Shown: positions 7,028 to 15,716, counted from the stretch's first letter. The stretch: 64,000 nt of DNA from Halobacillus sp. Marseille-Q1614 (GCF_902809865.1 NZ_CADDWH010000001.1:3596001-3660000); one strand, 5' to 3'. Notes: generated by a model not told the origin, from the sequence alone. Program-made: numbers and translations.

Positions 7028-7957
7028 TTACTGGCGGAATAAATCGCCTGATAGATATCTTTCTCCTGTGTCAGGAGCAATGCAAATGATCACTTCACCT
7101 GGCTCCTTGCGCTTAGCCACCTCAATGGCTGCCCAGCAGGCGGCTCCTCCCGAAGTACCTATCAGCAAGCCTTCTTCGCGGGCTAAGCGGCGGGTAATAT
7201 CATACGCCTGCTCATCAGTTACCTGAAGAATTTCGTCATAAACTTCTTCATTTAAAATAGAAGGGATAAACCCGGGACTTGTGCCTACGAGCTTATGTTT
7301 GCCTGGCTTTCCGCCTGATAAGACAGGGGAACCGGCTGGTTCTGCCACATGGATGGATAAACCATTAAAGTGCTTTTTTAGTTCTTCTCCTGTACCGGTG
7401 ATTGTGCCGCCGGTTCCAGCTGTTGAAACAAATGCCGATAACGGCTTACCGAGCTCGTCCATAGCCTCAATAATTTCTGCAGCTGTCGTATGACGATGGG
7501 CGTCAGGGTTAGCGTAGTTTTCGAACTGCATCGGCATAAAAGCGTTCTCGGTCTTTTCCACTAATTCCTTCGCTTTCTCAATCGCACCAGGCATCTTTTC
7601 ATCACCTGGTGTCAGAACAATTTTAGCCCCAAAGGCTTTTAATAGGTTGATACGTTCCTGAGTCATCGTATCCGGCATTACTAAGATCGCTTTGTAGCCG
7701 CGGGCTGCGGCATTCATTGCAATACCAATCCCTGTGTTTCCGCTGGTTGGCTCAATAATTGTCGAACCTTCTTTTAAAAGTCCGTCTTTCTCAGCTTGTA
7801 CCATCATATTGTAAGCAGCGCGGTCCTTCACGCTGCCGCTGGGATTAAAACTTTCGAGTTTTAAATAGATATCAGCCCCGCCTTTTGGGGATACCCTGTT
7901 AAGTTTCACAAGAGGTGTATCGCCGATAAGGTCGGCTATATTGTTCACGACACGCAT
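7028..7957 (-). CDS. cysK: Cysteine synthase A (O-acetylserine sulfhydrylase)
   Basis: This PLP enzyme makes L-cysteine from O-acetylserine and sulfide in the cytoplasm. The PLP lysine is in NPSGSVKDRAAYNM, the substrate loop is TSGNTGIGIA, the phosphate-binding loop is TAGTGGTITGTGEE, and the C-terminal GTSGGAACWAA is conserved. The ~309-residue length is normal for CysK. I use the ATG at 7957 (MRVVNNIADLIGDTPLV) because AAGGAAGTGA lies 6 bases upstream; the ATG at 7978 adds seven unlikely residues. In B. subtilis this gene is repressed by CymR; I did not identify a convincing CymR box. CysM or cystathionine beta-synthase are less likely given the motif set. Confidence 0.95.
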   Translation of the reverse strand: MRVVNNIADLIGDTPLVKLNRVSPKGGADIYLKLESFNPSGSVKDRAAYNMMVQAEKDGLLKEGSTIIEPTSGNTGIGIAMNAAARGYKAILVMPDTMTQERINLLKAFGAKIVLTPGDEKMPGAIEKAKELVEKTENAFMPMQFENYANPDAHRHTTAAEIIEAMDELGKPLSAFVSTAGTGGTITGTGEELKKHFNGLSIHVAEPAGSPVLSGGKPGKHKLVGTSPGFIPSILNEEVYDEILQVTDEQAYDITRRLAREEGLLIGTSGGAACWAAIEVAKRKEPGEVIICIAPDTGERYLSGDLFRQ

Positions 7958-8042
7958 GATGTCACTTCCTTTTATCATTAATCTATAATCTATTTATAGT
8001 TTAACATACGCACTGTTCATACATGAAATAAGAGAAGCCTGC

Positions 8043-8075
8043 AAAAAACACAACCGGATTTAATCGGTTGTGTTT
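8043..8075 (-). terminator. Terminator of ypmR-ypmS
   Basis: An 11-bp stem (AAACACAACCG and complement) with six A to its left, giving a T-run on the minus strand. The ypmS stop codon lies in the loop. Confidence 0.85.
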
Positions 8076-8716
8076 GGAAACTGGAATTCTTCCTCCATTA
8101 ACGATTCAGCTATACTGAATGAACGATCCGGGAAGGATATTTTAAAAGCTAATTGGTCAGCGTTCAAATTGAATCTTTCTACTTCTACATTATAGCTGCT
8201 GCCTGTGTCCATTTGAGTGACAGCTACATAGATATTTTCATCACTTGGGTTAACTGTTACCCATTCTGGTAAATTATAGTTTTCCGCTACAAATTCCATG
8301 ACTTTCTTGTTAGGTAAGGGAAGCTGTCCTAATGAAATACCTTCCTGCTGCAGCACGAGGTCTCCGTTTTCCTGCACTTCCGGGTGCAGTTCCACTTTAA
8401 TCGGAATTGTCTGGTCAAAGGCACGAATATTACCTTTAAGCGTTACATTGCGGTCTAAGGATATAGAATAGTTAAAAACTGTATCATGAGACAGTTCGTT
8501 TAAATACTCGTTCGCTAAGTGCTCCATGTTTGCTTTTGTACTTACGACAGTAAATTCAGCTTCTGTATCTTCTTTCTCGCGGTCTACATTTACGAGCGTA
8601 TAAGAGCTAGGCAGGAATATAAGAGCAAGGACTCCAATAATGACTGCTATGTTTACGAAACCTAAAATAAAGAATGAAGTTTTCCATTTGTTGTGTAAAA
8701 ACAATCGCTTTAACAT
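8060..8716 (-). CDS. ypmS: YpmS-family (DUF2140) membrane-anchored protein
   Basis: One transmembrane segment near the N terminus (FFILGFVNIAVIIGVLALIFL) is followed by an extracytoplasmic domain of ~170 residues rich in beta strands. This matches the YpmS family in size and in conserved FDQTIPIKVELHPEV and GSSYNVE-type segments. Function is not known; in B. subtilis it sits beside ypmR as here. The start at 8716 (MLKRLFL) is chosen because AGGTGG lies 8 bases upstream. It follows ypmR by 17 bases, so the two are probably co-transcribed. Confidence 0.85.
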   Translation of the reverse strand: MLKRLFLHNKWKTSFFILGFVNIAVIIGVLALIFLPSSYTLVNVDREKEDTEAEFTVVSTKANMEHLANEYLNELSHDTVFNYSISLDRNVTLKGNIRAFDQTIPIKVELHPEVQENGDLVLQQEGISLGQLPLPNKKVMEFVAENYNLPEWVTVNPSDENIYVAVTQMDTGSSYNVEVERFNLNADQLAFKISFPDRSFSIAESLMEEEFQFPNTTD

Positions 8717-8733
8717 AGTGCATTCCACCTAAT

Positions 8734-9675
8734 TTATTCCTCTATTTCTTCAATATCATCCCTAATATATTCTAACACGCGTTTAGCCATTTGTTTATAA
8801 CCCTCTTCGTTGGGGTGGAAGTGATCGACTTCCCAAAGAAGCTCTTTTTCATTGCCTTCAAATATGTCTTTAATAGGAATGAATGTTACGTTTTCACGAT
8901 CATCGATTATACTTTCGCTTTCTCTGTTCCATTCATTCATAATTTGGGCAAGTGCTGGGATATGGTCAAAGTACTGGTTAAACGGATTATAGAGCCCTAC
9001 TAAATAGATCGAAGCGTTTGGATTCGCCTCCTCGATTGTGGAGAAAATTTCTTCAAGTTCTACGGCATAATTAGCACGAGCTGGAGGAAAGTCATCATAA
9101 CTTAAACTCGTAAAGTTGTGCTCTATAACCTGCATGACATTATTTGCACCTATGGTGATGAGAACGATATCAGCATCTTTTATGGAGGACGTCATATCCC
9201 TGGACTCCATCCGTTCAAGCAGCTGGTCTGTCCGGTCGCCTCGTCTTCCAAAATTATCGATTGTAAAGTTGGTAGTCTCATTGCTTTGATTAAAATTATC
9301 TTCTAAAATCCCTACATATCCGCCGTTTTCCGTGCGATCTCCCACACCTTGGGTAAGGGAATCGCCTATGGCGACGATTTTTAAATCGTCACGAAGGAAA
9401 AGGTTTCGTGCATTTTCAATAACGCTTGAGAAGGCTTCGCGAATTCCCTCTCCGACAGAGGCCTGTTCTTCCTCTTCAGTCGCGTCTTCCTCTTCGGAGG
9501 CTGCTTCATCCTCATCCGGTTCCTTCGCTTCTTCAGGTTCTGTTTCTTCCTGGTGAGAATCTTCAGGAAGGACCTGTGTCTCATTTTCAACCGGGTTATA
9601 TATAAGAGTGATCACGATAAGAGCTAAAAAACATAGAGAAAGTATCATCAATGTCAGCCATTTTAATTTTTTCAT
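8734..9675 (-). CDS. ypmR: YpmR-like SGNH/GDSL hydrolase, membrane-anchored
   Basis: This is an SGNH-family esterase or lipase. Block I is IGDSLTQGVGD (nucleophile Ser), block III is TIGANNVM, and block V is DHFHPNEEGY with the catalytic Asp and His. An N-terminal membrane segment (LTLMILSLCFLALIVITLIY) is followed by an unusually acidic low-complexity linker of ~60 residues (Glu/Asp/Ala/Ser), then the catalytic domain, so it acts outside the membrane. The substrate is unknown. The acidic linker fits a halophile's secreted proteins. It is first gene of a ypmR-ypmS pair. Confidence 0.88.
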   Translation of the reverse strand: MKKLKWLTLMILSLCFLALIVITLIYNPVENETQVLPEDSHQEETEPEEAKEPDEDEAASEEEDATEEEEQASVGEGIREAFSSVIENARNLFLRDDLKIVAIGDSLTQGVGDRTENGGYVGILEDNFNQSNETTNFTIDNFGRRGDRTDQLLERMESRDMTSSIKDADIVLITIGANNVMQVIEHNFTSLSYDDFPPARANYAVELEEIFSTIEEANPNASIYLVGLYNPFNQYFDHIPALAQIMNEWNRESESIIDDRENVTFIPIKDIFEGNEKELLWEVDHFHPNEEGYKQMAKRVLEYIRDDIEEIEE

Positions 9676-9859
9676 TTATGATCACACCTGTTGTTTTATA
9701 AATAAGATCGCTTATCATTATATTATGAAGAAATCCAAATTTAGGCACAAATACCTTTAACTTATATTATATCATTTCAAAGGATAAAATAGACATTCGA
9801 ACGCTAGATAGAATACGTGGCGGTTAATTGGAAAATTATGAAGAAAGGGGGCTTTACTG

Positions 9860-12133
9860 ATGGGGGAAGAAATAAAAATTTCTGTAAGAGAACTCATGGA
9901 ATATGTTTATAAAGGCGGAAGTATCGATAATCGGTTCAGGACAAGTACATCACTAACCGAAGGAACAGCTATTCATCAGGCCGTTCAGAAAGAATACCTC
10001 ACAGATGATAAAAAAGAAGTCCCTTTGCGTCTTGAATATGAGGCGGGCGAATTAAAAATCGTCGTTCACGGCCGTTGTGATGGTCTTTTGCAGACAGATG
10101 ACGGAGTCGTTATTGATGAAATTAAGTCGACATCAAGCCTGCTTGAGAACATATCAATTGAAGACTTTCCTGTCTACTGGGCACAGGCTAAAGGATATGC
10201 CTATATTTATGCAAAACAGGAAGGTTTAAAAGAAATAAGAGTTCAATTAACGTATGTGCAAAAAAAGTCCAAAGAAAAAAAGCGATTTCTTGAAGTCTTT
10301 TCCATGAACGACCTTGAAATCTTCTTTAATCATACGATTGACCAATATATGTCTTTTGCGAAGTTAATCGCTCAGTTACGTGAGAAAAAAGAACAGTCAA
10401 TCCCAAAGTTGAAGTTCCCTTTTCCTAAATACAGAGAGGGTCAGCGGCATTTAGCGGGGGCCGTTTACCGGACAATCCAGGAAAAAAGGAACTTATATGC
10501 ACAGGCACCCACCGGTATCGGTAAAACGATGTCCTCCTTGTTTCCAGCGATTAAGGCCCTTGAGAACAATGAGTACGAAAGGATTTTCTATTTAACAGCT
10601 AAAACGGTTACCCGCTTAACTGCAGAGGAATCGCTTCTGCTGCTTGAAAAGAATGGGGTTAATCTTCGTTCTGTGACGATTACGGCTAAAGATAAAATAT
10701 GTTTTAAGGACGAATCCATTTGTCAGCCTGAACACTGTGAATTCGCAGAAGGGTACTATGACCGTATTAATGGGGCGATGGTTGATGTTTTGAGGAATGA
10801 AACCCAGATCACCCGCGAGGTTGTAGAAAATTATGCAAGAAAACATAAGGTCTGTCCTTTTGAATTTTCGTTAGATCTTACCGACGTCGTGGATGTCATT
10901 ATTGGAGATTATAACTATATCTTTGATCCAAGAGTGTCTTTAAAAAGGCTGCTTCCAGAACGTAAAAAGAAAACAGCTCTCTTGATTGATGAAGCCCATA
11001 ATCTAGTAGAGAGGGCCAGAGAGATGTATTCAGCAGAAATTACGAAAAACGCTTTTTGGGATATCGAAGAAGAATGGAGCGCGGTCAATGAACCTCTAAC
11101 CAAAGCAGCCAAGGCAGTAACAAAAGATTTAGCGGCTCTCGGCCACACTGAAAAGGTCAAAACTGTGGACGAAATTTCCGGATCGCTGGAAGAGAATTTA
11201 GAGAGATTTACAGAGGCTGCCGAGTTAGAGCTTAAAGATGATCAGGAAAGCGAACAGGCCGAAGCTTTGTTAGAACGCTATTTTTCTGCCCAGAATTTTT
11301 TAAAAATCCTAATGCTGGTGGACGATCATTATAAGCAGATAGTTACTAATGAAAGGGACGACATTTCCCTTAAGTTATTTTGCCTTGATCCATCTGAAGT
11401 TTTAAAGCATGTGGTTAAGCCTTTTAGAGCGAGTGTGTTTTTCTCTGCTACATTATCACCTTTTGCGTACTATAAAGATATGCTTGGGGGAGAAAGAGAA
11501 GATTATATTTTGCGGCTTCCTTCACCCTATCACGCAGAGCAGATAGAAGCGGTGATTGCCCCAATCTCTACAAGGTACAAAAATCGAGAGCAAACCGCAG
11601 AGAAGATTGCTGAGCGCTTATACCACCAGGTGAAAAACTTAAACGGCAATCACTTATTCTTCTTTCCTTCCTATCAGTACATGCAGCTGATTTATGATGA
11701 ATTTCAGAAGTTTAAAGATATAAATACCGTTGAGCAGGAACAGGGGATGACGGAAGAACGAAGGGATGACTTCCTGGCCCAGTTTGTCGAAGGAGGGCAG
11801 CTTGTCGGCTTTGCTGTGCTGGGAGGCGTATTCTCTGAAGGTGTTGACCTAAGGGGGAACCGTTTAAATGGTGTAGCGGTCGTCGGTATCGGTCTTGCCC
11901 CGAGGAGCTTTGAAAAAGAGCTGATTAAAGACTATTTTATAGAAAAGGGCAAAAACGGCTATGACTATGCGTATGTATTTCCCGGAATGAATAAAGTCCT
12001 TCAGGCAGGTGGAAGGTTAATTCGTTCTGAAAATGATCATGGCATTATCCAGCTGATCGACGATCGTTTTCTTACTAGCAAATATATTCAGCTTCTGCCG
12101 GAAGAATGGAAAGATTTCCAGGTGGTGCGTTAA
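9860..12133 (+). CDS. XPD/DinG-type Fe-S DNA helicase fused to a RecB-like (PD-(D/E)xK) nuclease domain
   Basis: Residues ~1-170 form a nuclease domain with GTAIHQAVQKEY, HGRCDGLL, IDEIKST (the D...ExK catalytic triad) and the QAKGYAYIYA QxxxY motif of RecB/Cas4-type nucleases. Residues ~190-757 are a superfamily 2 Rad3/XPD helicase: Walker A APTGIGKT, DEAH box LLIDEAHN, and late motifs VFFSATLSP and QAGGRLIRS. Four Cys between motifs Ia and II (KICFKDE, SICQPEH, EHCEFAE, KVCPFEF) are the expected [4Fe-4S] ligands. It likely acts in DNA repair or replication-fork processing; the exact pathway is unknown. The SD AAAGGGGG is 9 bases upstream of the ATG. It is monocistronic with its own terminator. 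Confidence 0.9.
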   Translation: MGEEIKISVRELMEYVYKGGSIDNRFRTSTSLTEGTAIHQAVQKEYLTDDKKEVPLRLEYEAGELKIVVHGRCDGLLQTDDGVVIDEIKSTSSLLENISIEDFPVYWAQAKGYAYIYAKQEGLKEIRVQLTYVQKKSKEKKRFLEVFSMNDLEIFFNHTIDQYMSFAKLIAQLREKKEQSIPKLKFPFPKYREGQRHLAGAVYRTIQEKRNLYAQAPTGIGKTMSSLFPAIKALENNEYERIFYLTAKTVTRLTAEESLLLLEKNGVNLRSVTITAKDKICFKDESICQPEHCEFAEGYYDRINGAMVDVLRNETQITREVVENYARKHKVCPFEFSLDLTDVVDVIIGDYNYIFDPRVSLKRLLPERKKKTALLIDEAHNLVERAREMYSAEITKNAFWDIEEEWSAVNEPLTKAAKAVTKDLAALGHTEKVKTVDEISGSLEENLERFTEAAELELKDDQESEQAEALLERYFSAQNFLKILMLVDDHYKQIVTNERDDISLKLFCLDPSEVLKHVVKPFRASVFFSATLSPFAYYKDMLGGEREDYILRLPSPYHAEQIEAVIAPISTRYKNREQTAEKIAERLYHQVKNLNGNHLFFFPSYQYMQLIYDEFQKFKDINTVEQEQGMTEERRDDFLAQFVEGGQLVGFAVLGGVFSEGVDLRGNRLNGVAVVGIGLAPRSFEKELIKDYFIEKGKNGYDYAYVFPGMNKVLQAGGRLIRSENDHGIIQLIDDRFLTSKYIQLLPEEWKDFQVVR

Positions 12134-12180
12134 TCATTTCCTGGGAAATAAACAGGCTTATTGTCGAAAATAATTTAAAG

Positions 12181-12220
12181 TAAGAGCAGAATTCGTCATA
12201 TGAATCTGCTCTTATTTTTA
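12181..12220 (+). terminator. Terminator of the helicase-nuclease gene
   Basis: The stem TAAGAGCAGA...TCTGCTCTTA is followed by a T-rich run. Confidence 0.8.
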
Positions 12221-12299
12221 TTTTCTGAAGATTAAGAGTTTTGACCACCCTAATTTTGGTAATGGGATAAAAGCACTTAAAAAGACAGGAGGGAAAATT

Positions 12300-13556
12300 A
12301 TGTCATCGGAAAAAGTGAAAAATCGATGGTTAATCGCACTTGGTGCTGTAGGGATCCATATTTCCATTGGATCGGTTTACGCCTGGAGTAATTTCACTTC
12401 TCCTTTGGGCGAAGAGTTTGGCTGGAGTTCCCAGCAGGTTCAATTAACATTTAGCTTAGCTATATTATTCCTTGGTTTATCTGCGGCATTTTTAGGATGG
12501 TTTGTTGAAAAATACGGACCACGGGTTGCAGGGATAACGGCCGCTGTGTTTTTTGGGATCGGGGTGTTTGGTTCCGGGTTTGCCGTACAGTTAGGATCTT
12601 TATGGACACTTTATTTCTTTTATGGTGTTTTAGGCGGGATTGGTCTTGGAGTTGGTTATATTGCACCTGTATCCACGTTAGTCAAATGGTTTCCTGACAG
12701 GAGAGGCCTTGCTACTGGAATGGCAATCATGGGTTTTGGTTTTGCAGCCGCCATTGCCAGCCCTGTTATGGATTGGTTAATCGGATCTGTAGGAATTGCC
12801 ATGACTTTTTATATTTTAGGGGCCAGCTATTTTATTATCATGATTTTATCATCACTGTATTTATCACGGCCTCCAAAAGGGTGGACGCCAAAAGGGTATA
12901 ACCCTGATGAAAGTAAAGACATAAAGTCACAGGATTTAGCTAATTTAAGAGCGAAAGAGTCTTTAAAAACTCTCAGATTTTATTATTTATGGATCATGCT
13001 TTTTATTAATGTAACCTGCGGGATCGCCGTTATTTCTGCAGCCAAACCGCTGGCAGAAAATAGTGTTGGTATGAGTACAGCAGCCGCCGCGACACTCGTG
13101 GGTGTGATGGGGGTTTTCAATGGACTGGGACGTCTGGGGTGGGCGTCTGCGTCTGATTATATCGGGCGAGCCAATACTTATATTATTTTTTTTGTTTTGC
13201 AAATACCTCTCTTTATTCTTTTACCTCTCACTAGCTCTGCAACGCTATTTGTTATCTATTTTGGAATCATATACACCTGTTATGGTGGTGGTTTTGCGAC
13301 CATTCCTGCCTTTATCGGCGATTTGTTCGGTACAAAAGAGCTGGGAGCCATACATGGATATATCTTAACAGCCTGGGCAGCTGCAGGTTTAGCTGGTCCT
13401 CAGTTTGCGGCACTAATGAACGATGTGACAGGCAGTTATTCAAGCAGCATGATTTATTTTGCTGGATTGTTTGCTGTTGCACTCATCGTTTCCATATTGA
13501 CGAAAATTAATATTAGAAGGAAACAAAGACAAATGAAAGAAGCAAAGGCGAGTTAG
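12300..13556 (+). CDS. OFA-family MFS transporter (oxalate/formate antiporter-like)
   Basis: This is a major-facilitator protein of 418 residues with 12 predicted membrane segments. The N terminus WLIALGAVGIHISIGSVYAWSNF is the hallmark of the OFA (OxlT-like) family, and GPRVAG and FPDRRGLATGMAIMGFG correspond to the loop 2-3 and TM4-5 regions. The family imports small dicarboxylates or monocarboxylates; the substrate here cannot be read from sequence. ACAGGAGGGAAAATT gives a good ribosome-binding site. It stands alone between two terminator or promoter regions. Confidence 0.85.
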   Translation: MSSEKVKNRWLIALGAVGIHISIGSVYAWSNFTSPLGEEFGWSSQQVQLTFSLAILFLGLSAAFLGWFVEKYGPRVAGITAAVFFGIGVFGSGFAVQLGSLWTLYFFYGVLGGIGLGVGYIAPVSTLVKWFPDRRGLATGMAIMGFGFAAAIASPVMDWLIGSVGIAMTFYILGASYFIIMILSSLYLSRPPKGWTPKGYNPDESKDIKSQDLANLRAKESLKTLRFYYLWIMLFINVTCGIAVISAAKPLAENSVGMSTAAAATLVGVMGVFNGLGRLGWASASDYIGRANTYIIFFVLQIPLFILLPLTSSATLFVIYFGIIYTCYGGGFATIPAFIGDLFGTKELGAIHGYILTAWAAAGLAGPQFAALMNDVTGSYSSSMIYFAGLFAVALIVSILTKINIRRKQRQMKEAKAS

Positions 13557-13577
13557 GTAAACCTTATATAAAGAAGG

Positions 13578-13606
13578 TTGACATTAGGTTTTTTCCTCGC
13601 TATTCT
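13578..13606 (+). promoter_or_regulatory. Strong sigma-A promoter of bioY with overlapping inverted repeat
   Basis: TTGACA (13578-13583), 17 bases, then TATTCT (13601-13606). The inverted repeat CTATTCT-N6-AGAATAG (13600-13619) overlaps the -10 and start-site region and may be a repressor site. It does not resemble the BirA operator (TTGTTAAC-spacer-GTTAACAA). Confidence 0.6.
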
Positions 13607-13635
13607 TAAAGTAGAATAGTCGAGGAGGAACCCTT

Positions 13636-14226
13636 ATGAGTCAATCACGTACGTCTACATACGATATAACCATTGGTGCTTTATTTGTTGCTTTAATGGC
13701 TGTAGGAGCTAACATAACGTCCATTGCCCCGTTTTTATCGATTCTTAATGTACCGTTAACCTTGCAGACTTTTGTTGCAATTTTAGCTGGAATTATTCTC
13801 GGAAGCCGGATGGGCGGATTCTCAATGGTCGTTTATGCCGCATTAGGCTTAGTGGGAGCCCCTATATTCGCTGGTTTTACAGGCGGTGCAGCCACAATTG
13901 TCAAACCTACTTTCGGTTTTATTCTTTCTTTTATAGTCCTTGCGTATGTGGTAGGAAAGATAGTAGAAAAGGATCGGTCGTTTAATAAATATATTGCAGC
14001 TTCAATCGTAGGGATGGCCATTAATTATCTTATTGGTGTAAACGGTCTGTATTTAGCTTATAACTTTTGGATGGGAGAAGGGGCTGGTATGCCCTATGTG
14101 CTGGCTTGGACCAGTATGACTCCTTTTCTAATCAAAGATTTCGTGCTTTCTATCTTAGCTGGAGTTCTTGCCTATCGGCTGGAAAAAGGGATATTACATC
14201 GTACTCCTCTGCGGCAGGCTGTATAA
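13636..14226 (+). CDS. bioY: BioY, substrate-binding subunit of biotin transporter
   Basis: BioY is the membrane S-component that captures biotin, usually working with shared ECF ATPases (EcfA1/A2) and EcfT encoded elsewhere. The sequence shows six hydrophobic segments, the NVPLTLQTFVAILAGIILGSRMG signature between TM1 and TM2, and a Gly/Ala-rich TM3 (ALGLVGAPIFAGFTGGAATIVKPT). The length of 196 is normal. GAGGAGG lies upstream of the start. It is a single gene with its own promoter and terminator. The possible operator over the promoter is not of the BirA type. Confidence 0.92.
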   Translation: MSQSRTSTYDITIGALFVALMAVGANITSIAPFLSILNVPLTLQTFVAILAGIILGSRMGGFSMVVYAALGLVGAPIFAGFTGGAATIVKPTFGFILSFIVLAYVVGKIVEKDRSFNKYIAASIVGMAINYLIGVNGLYLAYNFWMGEGAGMPYVLAWTSMTPFLIKDFVLSILAGVLAYRLEKGILHRTPLRQAV

Positions 14227-14257
14227 AAAGCATGATGTTTCTCTCCAGCCTGAAATG

Positions 14258-14285
14258 AACTGCTCATCAAGAGCAGTTTATTTTT
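14258..14285 (+). terminator. Terminator of bioY
   Basis: The stem AACTGCTC/GAGCAGTT is followed by TATTTTTTT. Confidence 0.85.
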
Positions 14286-14303
14286 TTATCATTTTCCAAA
14301 TCC

Positions 14304-14312
14304 TGCTATAAT
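14304..14312 (+). promoter_or_regulatory. Extended -10 promoter of the sugar dehydrogenase gene
   Basis: TGCTATAAT, an extended -10 element, lies 24 bases before the start codon. No good -35 is visible. Confidence 0.5.
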
Positions 14313-14335
14313 CAGGGTGAAAGCAGGTGAGACGT

Positions 14336-15388
14336 ATGAAAAAGCTGCTGGGTGTATGGTGGGTGACAGCAGTTATAGCAGGCTGCCAATCTGACAAAGA
14401 ACTTGAGACAGCCCCAGAGGATCAGGAAAATAGAGAAGAATTTTCTGCTGTTGCTAAGAACCTCCAATCGCCTTGGGATATTGAGGCAGAAGGCGACCGT
14501 TTTTTTATTAGTGAACGCAACGGCACGATTGCTAAAGTAGAGGGTGACCAGGTAGTTAGAGAACCTGTTGCAACGGACAAACCGATTACTCAAATAGGAG
14601 AGGGCGGACTGCTTGGGCTGAAACTTCATCCGAAATTTCAGGAAAACCAGCTCGCTTTTGCTTATCATACTTATGAAAATGAAGATGATAAAATACAAAA
14701 CCGGCTGATTACTTTAGCTTACAACAATGGGGAATGGAAAGAACAATCGTCGCTGCTTGAGAAAATTCCAGGAAATAATTTTCATAATGGAGGAAGAATT
14801 GAAATTGGTCAAGATGGCTGTCTTTATGTAACAACTGGTGACGCTCAGGAGGAATCATTGGCTCAGGATAAAGATAGCTTAGCAGGGAAGATATTAAGAA
14901 TGACTTTGGACGGTGAGGTTCCTGGAGATAATCCAGAAGAAGGGTCATATGTTTACAGCTATGGGCACCGTAATCCACAAGGGTTAGGATGGAGTAAGAA
15001 AGGGGATCTTTATGCTTCAGAGCACGGTCCTAACAACCACGATGAAGTCAACAAAATAGAACCTGGAAAAAACTATGGCTGGCCGCTGATTGTCGGTGAT
15101 GAAACAGCATCAGGTGCAGAAACCCCCTTATTTGAAACCGGCAATGAAACATGGGCACCCTCAGGGACAGCTGTTCATGAGGAAACTATCTATATAGCTT
15201 CACTTAGAGGAAGTGCGCTTCGTTCGCTGAATCTCCAGGGAGAAAATGCCCAAGTGATTACCAGCGATTACGGACGCTTGAGAGATGTGGAAATTGTAGG
15301 GGATTCGATTTATTTTATAACGAATAACACAGATGGCCGGGGTAATGTGGATTCCGAAGATGATCTGCTCGTTCGTTATGACTTTTAA
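14336..15388 (+). CDS. PQQ-dependent sugar dehydrogenase-like lipoprotein (GSDH/YliI family)
   Basis: The N terminus MKKLLGVWWVTAVIAGC is a lipoprotein signal with Cys at ~17. It is followed by an Asp/Glu-rich linker and a six-bladed beta-propeller of the glucose/sorbosone dehydrogenase family: SPWDIEAEGDRFFISERNG, GEGGLLGLKLHPKF, NNFHNGGRIEIGQDGCLYVTTGD (catalytic His in HNGGR), YSYGHRNPQGL and YASEHGPNNHDEVN. Family members oxidise aldoses with pyrroloquinoline quinone outside the cell. Bacillaceae generally do not make PQQ, so the cofactor may be acquired, or the activity may differ. The start at 14336 follows AGGTGAG with 4-5 bases spacing. Confidence 0.88.
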   Translation: MKKLLGVWWVTAVIAGCQSDKELETAPEDQENREEFSAVAKNLQSPWDIEAEGDRFFISERNGTIAKVEGDQVVREPVATDKPITQIGEGGLLGLKLHPKFQENQLAFAYHTYENEDDKIQNRLITLAYNNGEWKEQSSLLEKIPGNNFHNGGRIEIGQDGCLYVTTGDAQEESLAQDKDSLAGKILRMTLDGEVPGDNPEEGSYVYSYGHRNPQGLGWSKKGDLYASEHGPNNHDEVNKIEPGKNYGWPLIVGDETASGAETPLFETGNETWAPSGTAVHEETIYIASLRGSALRSLNLQGENAQVITSDYGRLRDVEIVGDSIYFITNNTDGRGNVDSEDDLLVRYDF

Positions 15389-15716
15389 AACCCGGACCGT
15401 AAGTGAAGCTGTGGGGGAGTTTAACAATTTCTTTTTGAAAGTTAGACAGGGGGAGAAGGTTTCTTGTAAGGCGGAGAGACCTGAGACCACGAAGACTAAG
15501 CGGTAAAGCCCCCTCAACGAAATGAGGAGGCCTTACTAAACAGGAAGTTCGATTAAGTTCGGCACGTCGAATGAGCCATCGAACGATCCCAAGTCCTCCT
15601 GGGCCGCGGAACGCGAAGTGGCCTTAGCTCCCACAGTTAATCACAAGAGTTCACAAGAGTTCACAAGAGTGTGTAGAAGAGTACTTGGCGTCTCTCTGCT
15701 GCCATTGTGCTTTATT
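15389..15716. repeat. Structured intergenic element (copy A) without a gene
   Basis: No convincing coding frame is present. The region holds CTGTGGGGGAG (15409-15419) facing CTCCCACAG (15628-15636), which would close a ~230-base structure. It also has a strong hairpin at 15503-15536 (GTAAAGCCCCCTCA and near complement). A block at 15544-15620 has the same ordered motifs as the element at 17456-17560: GAAGTTnGATTAAnTTC, then CATCGAACGA, then GGGCCG 24 bases later. It ends in a three-fold 10-bp tandem repeat. It could be a structured RNA, a small non-autonomous mobile element, or a remnant of one. Confidence 0.55.
15641..15670. repeat. Tandem repeat, 3 x TCACAAGAGT
   Basis: Three exact, contiguous 10-base units lie at the right edge of the structured intergenic element. 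Confidence 0.95.

Noticed and set aside
13600-13619. Inverted repeat at bioY as a BirA operator
   Set aside because: Sequence and spacing do not match the BirA half-sites TTGTTAAC/GTTAACAA.
15641-15670. Three 10-bp tandem repeats as a CRISPR array
   Set aside because: The units are contiguous with no spacers and are too short; no cas genes are present in the window.
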